Origin: Sarcocystis neurona
Lineage: Eukaryota > Apicomplexa > Conoidasida > Eucoccidiorida > Sarcocystidae
Reading direction: 5' to 3'
Assembly: GCA_000727475.1 (NCBI GenBank)
Contig: KL647289.1
Coordinates: 6,265,255-6,329,254, forward strand
Length of the DNA: 64,000 bases
This document shows, piece by piece, positions 26,626-37,739 of this stretch. How positions within the stretch are numbered: the stretch's first letter is position 1; each line of letters starts with the position of its first letter. Below the pieces are notes generated by a model. That model worked only from the letters and a program-made list of their open reading frames with translations. It did no database searches and was not told where the DNA came from. Position numbers and translations under genes: made by a program.

Positions 26626-29600
26626 ATGAAGCCCGCAGGAGAAAGGGACGCCGGGCGCGCCGCTGCAGCGGCGGCGGCGTGTAAGGCTTGCGGTCGTTTG
26701 CTGTTGCTGCTGGTGCTGCTGCAGCAGGTGTCTTTTCCTCTCTCTAGTGCTCCGTCCGCTCTGTATGACTCTAGCAGCAGCCCCTCTCACCAGCAGCACG
26801 TGGATCGCGTCCACACTTCCGCCTCTTCCTCTCCTGCGATGCACGCGAGTGGTCCGTCTGCGTTCCCGTCTCTTCTCACGGTCGAAGCGGCGTACTTCTA
26901 CGTTCACGAGGGACAGGACAAGTGCTTTATCGAGAGCGTTCCTGTAGGGGTCCCTCTCACTGTTTCATATAAGAACACCGAGAACCCAGGTACATATATA
27001 TATGTATATATATATATATATGTTTACGGATACGTATGTACACGTACGTATCATCGAAGATACACGTGCATGCAGTCGTGCGCAGACTTTGTGTATTTTC
27101 TGTGTAAGAGCAACGAGCCGGGTGGAAGAGGCTGCTTGTAGAAGAGGCTGCTTGTTTGCAGCTGCACGTATAAACAGTCTAGGCAGCGTGTACGAGGACA
27201 ACGCACTTCGTGCCGCTATGTACGTACGTGTCGACTTCCCGTTCTCCTCTTCCCTGTTGTTGTATCTCCCCAGTTTTGTTCTCGAAACGTTTGTGTATAC
27301 GCAGAAGAGGCCGGACGGCTTGCCGTTCACCGGAGTGGAGAGTAAAACTGCTTCTTCATGTAGGACTAATAGACACGTGCGCTGTCGCTTGAGTTGACCC
27401 TGCCAGTGCCCCCTCGCGGAAGACGATCGCGCCGCAATTCACGTCGTAGAAAATCTGCTTGTGCAAGTCTCCCAGTCTCTCTCCTCTCTACATATATATA
27501 CATATATATATGCGTGTAGATATGTGCATGTATATGTATACGTATATATACAGAGAGGGCCTAGCAGCGACTACCCCGTGTATATGCGTGTGTACGTCTG
27601 CGCACAGGTGTATCTCGGCTGTCGGTGCTTGTGCCTTGGTATCTATTTTCTCCCCTGTTACATATGTGTACCTTTTTTCGAGCTGCAGATCTCCAATATT
27701 GGCGTCTGTTAGTCTTCCTACACGCCTCGTTGTACGTCGCTGTAAACGTACATACACAGGGAAGCGGGACGCGTGTCACGTGTGCGTATCTGCCGTCCAT
27801 GTATCTGTATAGGTGTACAACTACATATATATATATATATATGTGTATACATACGTCTGTATACGTGTGTGTACATACATACGTATATATATATGTATGT
27901 ACAAGAAGTATGCTGTACTGGCGGGGCGCTGGAAACGTGCCACTTTTTCGAGTCCGCATTGTGTGGAGGCAGGAAGAAGTCTACGGAAGGGACGCGCATG
28001 CAAAGAGGAGAACGTACGCGAGTCGTTGTTGTCTACCAATTTCTTCGTGTGTCGTTGCTGGGGGGAACGTATCAAGTGCTTCCCAGCAGAGAGACGAACT
28101 GCGTGGAACTTTCTCAGTTCGTGCCTCGGCTCCCCCCCACTGTCCCTGTTTCTCTCTCTATATATATTGACACGTGTAGACATGTACTTGTGCTTTCTGT
28201 TGGCGGCGTCGGCAGCGACCCGCGGAGCGACGCAAATGCACGTTGATAAAAAACAGGGACAATCGCGACAAAGAGAGAGGCACATGGGTGACCGTGCCCT
28301 GCACAGAGGCAGCTACCCGCTTGAACGGTGCACGTTATATTAGATACGTCAACACACACACACGTGTATGGAGAGGGAGGGGGGGACGGGACGCGGACGT
28401 GTGCCTATATATATATATACATATATATATGGCGCCCCCACATGTTATATGCGTTTTGCTTAAGTGTGAGTGCTGGACATATGTATATGTGTTTTCACAG
28501 ACGAGTTTCTTTACTTGTGTTAGTGTGGCTGGTGGACACGTACATCACTGGGGCGATGACTACCTCCACGGGTGCGCGTCTCCTGCGGTGCAAACAGCGG
28601 CTGCCCAGTGCCGTCTCTGTGGACGCGTAGGTATGCGCGGATCAACATTTTGTACACCGATTCGCGCCTTATATACTTTTGCCTGCCATGCATATGTGTA
28701 CGTTGATTCTGTCGGTGTAACATAGAAATACGTGTGTGTAGGATGTTGCAGGGGTTGCGCCGCGTGGACAAAGTGACGCTCCGTCTCCACGAGATGAGCT
28801 GGTGCATTAAATTGTAGCGAGAACGGCATGAACCCACGCTTACGCGTCTGCATATATATATATATATATATATACACGCGGACCCATCCGTATATATGTG
28901 CAGATCGTTTAGCAGACATGTACGTGTAGAGCTGTACTCGGGACGGGTAGCGTGCCCACGCATGACTTTTTGCATATGTTCGACGGGGTGAATATCCGTA
29001 GTGTGTGGACAGTGCAACCACAAGCGCCCCAGTTTTAACTCCCTAGATGAAGTTCCGGCGCGTCTTCGGGACGTGAAGAGCGACCGCGCTTACACACACA
29101 AAGGTGTGTGCAGTGCGTCAGACGTATCTGTGCGTCACCTTCAGGCCCATGCGTGTGCATACATACTTGGATAACCATGTAGAGGGGAGGCACGTCGAAG
29201 CGTCTGCAGTGCCGTACTATCCTACGTGGGTGGGTGTAAATCGCATCTGGACAAGCGGGACTCTGTGTGCGCATGTGTAGGAGATAAAAAGAGGTGTACA
29301 CATACGTATGCGAGTCCCATAGTTCCCCCTACAGTAGGTGCTTCTGTGAAGAAGTGCACCTACGGCTCGATACACACACACACACACACACGTGTCCATG
29401 CGTACGCGTCTGTGTCGGGGTGCTACGTACGTTCCTGTAGAAAAAGTGTGTGCAGAAGCCAAGTGCCGGAGCGCGCTTGGGCAGGGCCCACGGGTGTATG
29501 AGAAGAGTCCGGCACCTGTTTTTTTGCACCTGTGTTGAGCGGCGGGTGTGTCGCTCGCGGGAAGAGTCAGCCGTCGGCATGGCACGGGGGCCTGCTGTGT

Positions 29601-30871
29601 TTGTGTGTCTGTGTTGTACGTGTGGGCGTCTCTGTCTATACGAACGTTCTTATATGTATACGTACGTACACATATACACACATATGTAGAGGTACGTGCG
29701 TATCTGCGTCCGTATATATTTCTGTATACCTACGTGTAGCCGAGACGTATCACCCGACATGTGCGCATGCAGAAGAGGCCGTTTGTGTGTGTACACGTGT
29801 TTGTCTACGCATGTGTATACACGTGTGTGTAGGTGCGTATCTCTGTGTGTCGGCTACCCAGGCGTGCCGTGCAACATTATTTACAAAGATCCACAGAACC
29901 GACCGGTTTACAGCAGAGAAGTCCCCTCCACAGAAACTGAGGGGAAGTTGTCGTACATGACAACCACCACTGGCGAATATAAAGTTTGCATTTCTTGCTC
30001 TGGCGGAAACAAGTGGCTCGGAGCCAATCTGCTCAAATGGAGCGTTTCTATCGAACTAGGAGACACAGATATCAATCTCGAGGTAAGCCCTCTGCACGAC
30101 AACCGGCTCTATACGCAAATGTCTTTAAATGAATCTGCATATACATATATATATATATGGGTCTGCGTGTATATATATATATATATGTGCAAACCTGTAG
30201 GTTTAAGTTCATGTCCTTCTCGCTATATATACGTATATACATATAGTAGTGGGTGTGCCCATGTGTATACACGCATGTATGTGGGTCTACGTGCATATAT
30301 ATATGCAGACGTGTAGTAGGTTTGTGCATGGTTTTGGCTTGACCCACGCACGTCTTTGTGTGGATATGCATGTGTTGTACGTCCGCGCTACACGTGGTAT
30401 GTATGCAGCGTTGTATGTCGTGGACTGCAGATATGCAGGCGTATGTGCATTGATCTGTGTCTGTGTCTGTGTGTACGTGCGCCAGTATATATTTACGTAG
30501 GGAGAGAAAGGGACAGAAGACTTCTTCAGGTCGTTTAAAGAGAAAGAAGAGGACGTGGCGCACCTTCGTGTGTGTTCGTGTCGACATGAATGCACGTACA
30601 CGCGTACGGGTCATAAAGCGGGGCGCCCATCAACATGCGTACATGCGTTTGGGGGTAGGACCACAGACATACAGAAACATTCTCGTCTTTCCTTCTCTTC
30701 TTCTCGTCTTCCCTCCTCTTCTTGTCGTCTACTTGTTTTCTCTCCTTTCTTGCTGTCTTTGTTTAGGAACTGGCGAAACGCGAACAAGTGGACTCGCTGC
30801 AGTTGAAGATGCAGTCAATTTCTGGTCGCCTCGAGGCAATGCAGAAGGAGAACGACTACGAACGCACTCAC
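26626..30871 (+). CDS. p24/emp24/GP25L family cargo receptor, 3' exon not found
   Basis: Exons: 26626-26989, 29862-30082, 30767-30871, joined in phase with consensus sites. The ATG is followed by a hydrophobic signal sequence (LLLLLVLLQQVSFPL) and a Ser/Pro-rich spacer. A GOLD domain follows: EAAYFYVHEGQDKCFIESVP, then a second exon with EYKVCISCSGGNKWLGANLL. Exon 3 is the coiled-coil linker (ELAKREQVDSLQLKMQSISG). p24 proteins are type I membrane proteins of COPI/COPII vesicles that sort cargo between ER and Golgi. About 230 residues are accounted for. The family's transmembrane segment and short KK/FF tail should follow but no exon for them was identified after 30871. Introns are about 2.9 and 0.7 kb, the first full of TATATG repeats, the second C/T-rich at its end. 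Confidence 0.88.
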
Positions 30872-31980
30872 GTAAGAAGTGCCCCTGCGTTGCTGCTGCA
30901 GGTCTCTCTTCCGTTCCGTCTTTGCGTATGTGTGCTGACGTGTCTCTGCAGTGCCTCCCTCCGTCTCGGTGTCTCTTACTCGAAAATAAATTGCGCGCTC
31001 CTTCCCCGTATTCTTCCGTTAGCCGTCTTGTTCTCCTCGTCTCTCTTTGTCTTCGTCTCTCTCGCTTTTTTTCTCTTCCAAACTTCGACTGCTCTTTGTC
31101 CTTTCCCGCTCCCCCTCTCCTCCTCTTCCGCCCCTTTCTCTCCGTTTCCTCCTGTTTTCTAGTGGCGGTGCTTCTTTTCTCTTTTTCACTGGGCCCCTCG
31201 CTGTGCAAGATTCTCTTCCGTAGTTTCTGTTCGTCTTCTTCGCGCGCGCGGCTCCCCCGTGGTTTGGTCTTTCCCCCCATTTTCTCGCCTCTTCCTCCAT
31301 GTTCCACCGTTCTGTGTCGTCTCCTCCTCTCCCCGTCTTTCCGTTTCTCTTTCTTTTCTCTCTTTTCCTTCTCATCTCGCCACCCCTCGCAATCGGTCCC
31401 ATCCCCTCGTACTCGCTCTCCCGTTCTCACTGAATTTCCCGCGCCCACAACACTGCTGTGTTTGGGTTCCTCTCTTGTCTCCCTCTTCTCTTTCGCGATC
31501 TCTCTTCATCTCCATTTTCACCGAGTCTCCTGCTGTTGTTACGCGTCTTCTTCCGTTATTATCTCTTTCGCCGCCCTCTCTCGTGATTTTGTTCCCCTTC
31601 CTTGCTGCGCCTCTCAGTGAAAGCCTTTCGTTCTTCCTCTCCCTACTTTTCTTCTGGTTTCCGCCCCCACCTGTATTTTAATCCCTGGCTCAGTTTAGCA
31701 GGATCCGTCGCTGTGTTTTTCGCCTCCTCTCCTCTTCAGCTCTCTCTCTCTCTCACGCTCGCTTCTTTTCTTCTCCTCCTCTTCTTTGTGTCTTGTTTTC
31801 TCATTTTCTACGGCTGTGCTCCACTCTCGTATCTTCCCACTCCCTCGTGTGTTTTCCTCGCTTATTCTGTCTTCTCTTCCCTGCACTCCTCCTCCTCTCC
31901 CACTCGATTTCTTTCGGTCATTCTTCTTCCCCGTTGCAGCCCTCTCTGCTCCGCCTGTCGCTCTGACTTGCCAGCCGCCA
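30672..31980 (+). other. 1.3-kb C/T-rich tract flanking p24 exon 3
   Basis: Apart from exon 3 and the 100 bases after it, the + strand here is very largely C and T. A long frame crosses it only because pyrimidine triplets lack stops. Mirror-like C/T tracts can adopt triplex DNA, but I saw no exact mirror repeat. I read it as intron sequence of the p24 gene. Confidence 0.6.
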
Positions 31981-32310
31981 GGCGTGTGTTCGTGTACTTC
32001 CGCTGTCGTGCGTATGCGAATTTATGTACATACACACATACACACCTATCTATGTACGTGCGTATGTACAGAAACAGGTGTAAGTTAGTAAGAACTGCAA
32101 GCACTGCACCTCTGCAAACACACTCGCATAATACCCGTCAGGGCCGTAGTGTGTTCGTGGAAAAAACAGAAGCTCTCAAGTGAAATGCATGCACTCAGGC
32201 AATGAGGTGTACGCAGAAAGTTGATGCAGGAGCGGAGTCGACGTGCTGCACACACTGGACTGTTGCTGTTTCCGCATGTTGTTGCTGCGTTGCTGACACC
32301 GTTGAGGTGC

Positions 32311-32859
32311 TTAAGACTTGCTTCTGTTGCTATAGGAGGACGTCCTATTGCTGTTTAACATTAATGCGGTCGCAGTATTTGGTGCGTCCCTGCTGTCGCT
32401 GCTTCTGTGGTCTCGCAGCTGAGCTGCTACTGCTGCTGTTGCTGCTTCTGTTCCGCCACGGATCGGCCGTGACTGCGATGCCTCTACAACTGCGGCTGTT
32501 GCTGCTGCTGCTGCTTCTTCCGTGTTGGTGTTGCTGTTAGTCCGGGCTGCTGTTGGTGGCCGGTGTGCTGCGGTTGCTGGACTGACTTTCCCATCTGCAT
32601 TTTTATATGACGGGTGTATATGCATCAGTGCGTGTGCTGCTGAAGCCTGTTTTGTTGCTGCGCACAGGAAGAGCGTCATCAAAAGACGTGTGAGGATACA
32701 AATAGCCGCATTGTCTGGTTCTCGGTACTGCAGCTGTTGCTGCTTTGCGGCACCACCCACATAAGCGTCTTCTACCTTGTTCGCTACTTTCAGTCTCAAA
32801 AAGTCATCTGATCTGTGTAGACCCACATCCCTGCATTGCGCACGTCTTCGCTGGAACAA
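32311..32859 (-). CDS. Possible Ala/Asn-rich protein, unknown
   Basis: A frame of 182 codons with ATG at 32859 and a stop at 32311. The first half is mixed sequence (DDFLRLKVANKVEDAYVGGA). The second half carries CTG-type triplets on the + strand, which read as Ala, Asn and Ser on this strand (TNSNTNTEEAAAAATAA). Choosing Ala rather than Leu or Cys is the pattern in the well-supported genes of the window, which favours the - strand. No domain is recognised. If real, it limits the p24 gene to the left of 32.3 kb. Confidence 0.35.
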   Translation of the reverse strand: MFQRRRAQCRDVGLHRSDDFLRLKVANKVEDAYVGGAAKQQQLQYREPDNAAICILTRLLMTLFLCAATKQASAAHALMHIHPSYKNADGKVSPATAAHRPPTAARTNSNTNTEEAAAAATAAVVEASQSRPIRGGTEAATAAVAAQLRDHRSSDSRDAPNTATALMLNSNRTSSYSNRSKS

Positions 32860-35800
32860 AGCCGCCTCGTCGTTACGTTAACTCCTTACTTTCTACGTTT
32901 CGTTTCGTCACAAGTAGTTATATCGTCGCTGTTTCTGCCCGTACACACGTGCATACACTCTTCCATATATATGGAGCTGTATTGTTGTTCAAGGGCATGT
33001 GTGGCTCTACACAAACATAAAGTATACATGTATATATGTATATATATAGTCGTCTATAGGGACTCTATAGCATAGCTACGTGTAGCTGGGTGTACGTATA
33101 TACGTATATATGTATATGTGTAGGTATGTATGCGTACATATGTGTACATGGGGAGGATGAGGATACACAAGACGATTCCAAGAGTGGCAGCGTGTCACTT
33201 CACGCACCGGAGGAAACGCTATTGCGACACGTATGTGTACTAGGTATGCAGTCACCTATATGTGCCCATGCCTCTCTATGTGGGACAGTCCTGTTTATGT
33301 ATATATATTTTTATGTGTGCACGTGAGGGTGTGGGTAACCGTATATAACTCTGCTGACGCTACGCATCGTGCGCGTCCACTTCAAAGCTGGGAACATTTG
33401 GAGGCGTGTGGGTAGGTCTGTGTCCCTGCGTGCGTATATATACATATATATGCATATATATATATATATATATGCCAAAGACGCCTTTACCTACATGCAC
33501 AATAATATATATATATATGTATATATATTCGTATATTTGTGCGACGCGTGTCTGTATTTTCTCCGCATACACTCCCGGTTTAATATGGTCGCGGCTGGAA
33601 ACAGAAGTGGAGATGTAACTGCTCCAGAGAATGTAGAGGAGCAGCTGCCGTAGAGCACGAACAATAGCAGCGGTAGCAAAAGCATCCGGGGAAGCGTATG
33701 CGAGAGGGAATTTTTAGTCGACGATCAGAGAGCAAGCGGCTCACTCGTATTCTGGCCCTACGGAGCAGATAGGAAACATCGAATAACTTACGTGTGCGGG
33801 ATTTTCCCGAGTGTGAACATTCATATACATAGATATGTATTTGTTTGCAAGGTGTGTGTCTGCGTTATGTATACGGCGTTGCACCACGGCGTCACGTGCA
33901 AGAAGGAATAGGAGCAGCTGTTGTTCAAACCGAGTTTTTGCCGTTAACGTTTTTGCTCTCCTTTGGGCGGCGCTGGAGTTCAGCGTGGCTGCCGTGGCTG
34001 CGCCTCTACGATGCAGTCGGTGCTGCTACTGTTGCAGTTGTGCTGCTGCGTCCGCATGAAGGCTTCCTGCTATTGAACGGCCACGCTAGGATGCTTACGC
34101 AGTCGTTGCTCCGAGGAGTGACTGGGAAGGAGCTGCTTCATTTGTGTATGTAGTGACCGATAGAAACTGACTTCGTGGTATTCTCTCCTTGTTGAGTCCA
34201 AGTGCAGCAGGACTGCAGGCGGCGTACGACTAATTAGTTGCCGCGCCTGATGAGCACGAAGACGTCTTTGATAGAACACGTGTCGGAAAACACTCAGTCT
34301 GCACTAGTCTTCATTTACAGCCGTATCCGTATATGCAGACGCTTGCGCCCGGAAGCAGAGGCACGAGAAGGATGTATGCACATGGGGTTCTTCATCTCAC
34401 CTCTGAAGAGACCGAGCAGTGTTTAGTATGCTGTCGCTCAGGTTTTTTATCGGTAACGACATGAAGCGGAGTAGGGGAAAGAGATACAGCGACGAACGGC
34501 AATGAAGATCTCCGCTTCCGGCACTGTGGCGTCACGACGCCAGCATACACCGTGGAGTGCTCTAGAGGCGTGTTAGCACCCGAACGTGATGCAGTGTTCG
34601 GGATTGTCACGTAAACCGCAATATGCTGACAGCGCACGCACGTGACTGAGAGCGCAGACCGGATAGCCATTTTAGAAGCAGTGAAATGTCCCTATGGTTT
34701 CCGTACCACTACTCCACTTTTGCGCTTGCTGAGTACGGCAGAAGAAGCGGGGGACACACCCCTGAAAAAGTTGCTAGGTGCCCGGAATTATCTGAGGTAT
34801 CCCTTCGGTTATTATCCAGTGTAGCTTCCCTCATTGTAAAAGCAGCTCGTCGCGCCAGAAAAAAGACCGACATATTGTAAGTGGAAAGGGTGTTAAGTGA
34901 AAGCAACAAGGCTCCGGAAAATAGTAGTGTACAGTCGATTCTTGATAGCTCAACACGTGTTCATATGTGTACCGAGATGTCCTGTTCAGTCCCAACTAAG
35001 CAAAGCTGGTTGCAAGCCAGTAACTGTTAACTTGTGTGGCCACGTCGGTCCATATTTTGTACAGGTCTCCCTCTGCATGCCGTTAGCTGAGTTCATAACA
35101 TTTCTGAAGCTAGAGGAGTGGCAAATCTAACGCGAGTTCGGAGTGTATACGCTGCTGGCGTGTCATGCTCTCTGGAGCCAGTCTCAAGGCATACACAGCC
35201 AGAAGGCCGCTCTTTCCACGCCGATGATGATGACCACAAATTCGGCGTGTATAAACTAACACGCGATAAACTTAAAAGACTCACGCACTTCCGCGTTTGA
35301 AACGGTGATCTGGCTGCACGATGCTGACGGCTTTTTCTCACGTAGGCGTTTTCTACGGTCTGCCGGCTTCGCAGCCGCTGGTTGGCGCCGGATGTTACTG
35401 TGGACCTGAACACTCTAACGGGAGCACGGTTGAACGTAATAGCAACGACAAGCTCAGCTCTAAGCGCGAGAGTTTTGTCATGATTCTGGAGAACCGCACA
35501 TAAGTATTTTGCAGTGCAGGCGTGAGGGGAAGTCCCTTGCTGTGAAGTTTGCTACTAGCAGATTACCAGCAGCTGCAGCCCGCAGCACTAAACTGTCTTC
35601 TGCTACGCTTCTAACCCTGTGCCGCTTACTCAGAACTAAACGCGGCAACACTTGCAGACGACCTCATCAATCGTACTTTAAACTGCCAATGTGGGGAAGC
35701 ATACCCACTGACGCCTGAATTCTGATCGTATAATAGTAAGCCAGGTGCGATGTACCGTTTAACGAATAATGTGCTTTCTCTTTAACTAGAACAGACTGCT

Positions 35801-36760
35801 CTTCCCGTCGTGTGTGTATCTGTGAGATGTTATCGATGTAACAGGTCGCTGCAGCAGCAGCCCCCCCACTGGACTTGTGGGCTATCACCAGATAAGAAGG
35901 CACACAACGCTACGCAGAAGCCAGTAAGAAGCTGCGCCCGGTCTCACGTGTGTAGTCGTTACGAGAGGCGCGCTCTGCCTCACTACTGGATGCTTCTGCG
36001 ATCGTTCAGCCCCTGACATACCACCTGATACGGCTACCGCCTAGCGGTATTCAGGTGTAGCTGGGTGCATCCATTGGGATTCCACTGCGCGTTAACCGAG
36101 AAGACGCACGCAGTCAAACACAATGTAGATGACGTGGTGCATGCGTGAAGAAACAAGGCGATTCCTGTCTCAAAAAAGTAAGTAACACCGCTTCACACGG
36201 CAGACACTCCTGTGGAAGGGTATAACGCATACATGCGCTGGTGTTGGAATAGTCCGTTCCGGGTGTCAGTCGCACGGAAGGACCGGCTCACATTACCGAC
36301 GACGGGTGGGATACACAGAGTAGACGGCTTCGTAATGAGAAGAAACGATGCGTTTGGGTCGAATGAGCGGCTGCTGCACATTTCGACAGTCTGCGGGCGG
36401 CAAACAACACGAACCAACACACGTGGGCGAAATGTGGAGCACCTCAATGCTACGAGGAACCCTTTACACCATCGGAAGCGACGGGCTCAGCGCACCTGTG
36501 GGGGTCCTACATCTCCTCACATCTCCGTTTCAGTGTCCATTTTCATCAGCTGCCACAGATGAATGCTGTTTCACCACCCCGTGCGAGACCCCCGGAATCG
36601 TCATGTAAGGCGACGAGGTGGTTTAACACGCGGACTCAGAGAGGTGGTGATCTGATGCAACGTGCTGTTCCGAGGTTTTTCTGCTACTGTTGACGATCAC
36701 TCGAATGCCCCCACACCCTTGCCCTGTCCTTAGGAAGACGGTACCGGCTACTTCCGTGAC
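32860..36760. other. No confident gene
   Basis: TATATG-type repeats are dense at 33.0-33.55 kb. From about 34.1 kb the sequence becomes repeat-poor and balanced in composition. Short open stretches occur in all frames, for example 34642-34824 and 35118-35503 (+), without supporting splice sites or recognised domains. The stretch 36.18-36.61 kb (+) is open in two frames in turn, as in the neighbouring protease-like remains. Confidence 0.45.
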
Positions 36761-36765
36761 GCTGC

Positions 36766-37738
36766 GTGATCAGTTTTGATGGTTGGTGGATATACCACGT
36801 AGTCGTCTTGGGGAAGCATGCCGGAAACACGTCTGTACGGCTACAATCGGCATGTGGGGAGACAAACCTGTGGGAGCTGTCTGACGGTGAAATGGTGGTA
36901 CGGGGGCTATGCAGTCGCAAACACCTGTGGTTCCAGTTTGTTTGTACTCGGCCAGAGCTGCTTGTCCGGTAAGAGGGCCCCTGGGTCTGACTGGAGCCGG
37001 TAGCAATTACGCATGTCGAAGGGACGACCCGCAGTGTTACTGGACCGTTTCCGTCCCTCAGCAGACTAAAACGGTGGAAGTGATCCCGGTTGAAATTAAA
37101 AGGTGGTGTGGTGCTCTACCGGTGGGGGGACAGTGGTACTATCGCGCAGGGGTGGTGCGGAGCGGATCGTTTCCCGCTGTCGACCTGATGCTTGCCGGCT
37201 TCCCGGAGGAACTGCTCTGGGAGGGCGGCATCGAGGGAAATTGGGGACCAATCGGACTGCTGGATGTCGTTCAGTCTTCAAAAACCTGAAGACTGCAACA
37301 CGTAATATACTTCTATTGCAGCGAAGATGAAAAATGCCGCGCAAACAGCACTTCGGTACTGGAGCTCTGGGATCTTCTTTTGTCCGCGACTCCCCATAAC
37401 TATGCCGTAGTTCTCCCTTTTTCGGACAACCGGAAATTTGGTGAACTGGGTGATAGGAATGGCTGGAGCGGGACGTCGAAGGATTTCCTACCTCTGACCG
37501 AGAGCGGCGAGAGAGCTGAGCTGCAGGAAAAACTATGACAATGATCTACAGAGAGGAACGTGATAACGATTCTCGATTTGTAACGAAGGTGGACGCCCGT
37601 ACGTGGGCTGCTGTACACTGTGGGGATGGTGAGGCCTCGAACTTTTTCGAATGTGTACTGACTCGAGCTGGGTCGACGAGTTGCCGCGGGGATAGCGGGA
37701 TATTAACGGTGTCTGAGCGAAGTCCATCGTGCTTCTAG
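36766..37738 (+). pseudogene. Possible decayed trypsin-like (S1) serine protease modules
   Basis: Pieces in different + frames carry chymotrypsin-family landmarks in order. First set: YHVVVLGKHAGNTS (loop after the catalytic His), PVCLYSARAACP, TVEVIPVEIKRWCG (like 'EV.VP+...C'), LMLAGFPEE, then GNWGPIGLL where GDSGGP is expected. A TGA at 37287 follows. Second set, in the same frame after the stop: LELWDLLLS (catalytic Asp region), AVVLPFSD, NGWSGTS, ERAELQEKL; then, after a shift of frame at about 37535, FFECVLTRAGSTSCRGDSG, which keeps the CxGDSG active-site motif. No His-active-site TAAHC motif is clear. Distances are somewhat off the family norm. Stops and frame changes argue for a decayed gene or unrecognised introns. 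In this repeat-poor sequence many frames look protein-like, so chance remains possible. Confidence 0.33.
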
Positions 37739-37739
37739 T

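Noticed and set aside
27459..28343. Several overlapping frames rich in Tyr, Ile, Val and Cys
   Set aside because: They translate TATATGTA/TGTGTG repeats inside the first p24 intron.
30729..31448. 239-codon Glu/Arg/Lys-rich frame on the - strand
   Set aside because: It is the complement of the C/T-rich intron; purine-only triplets lack most stops and give artificial charged proteins.
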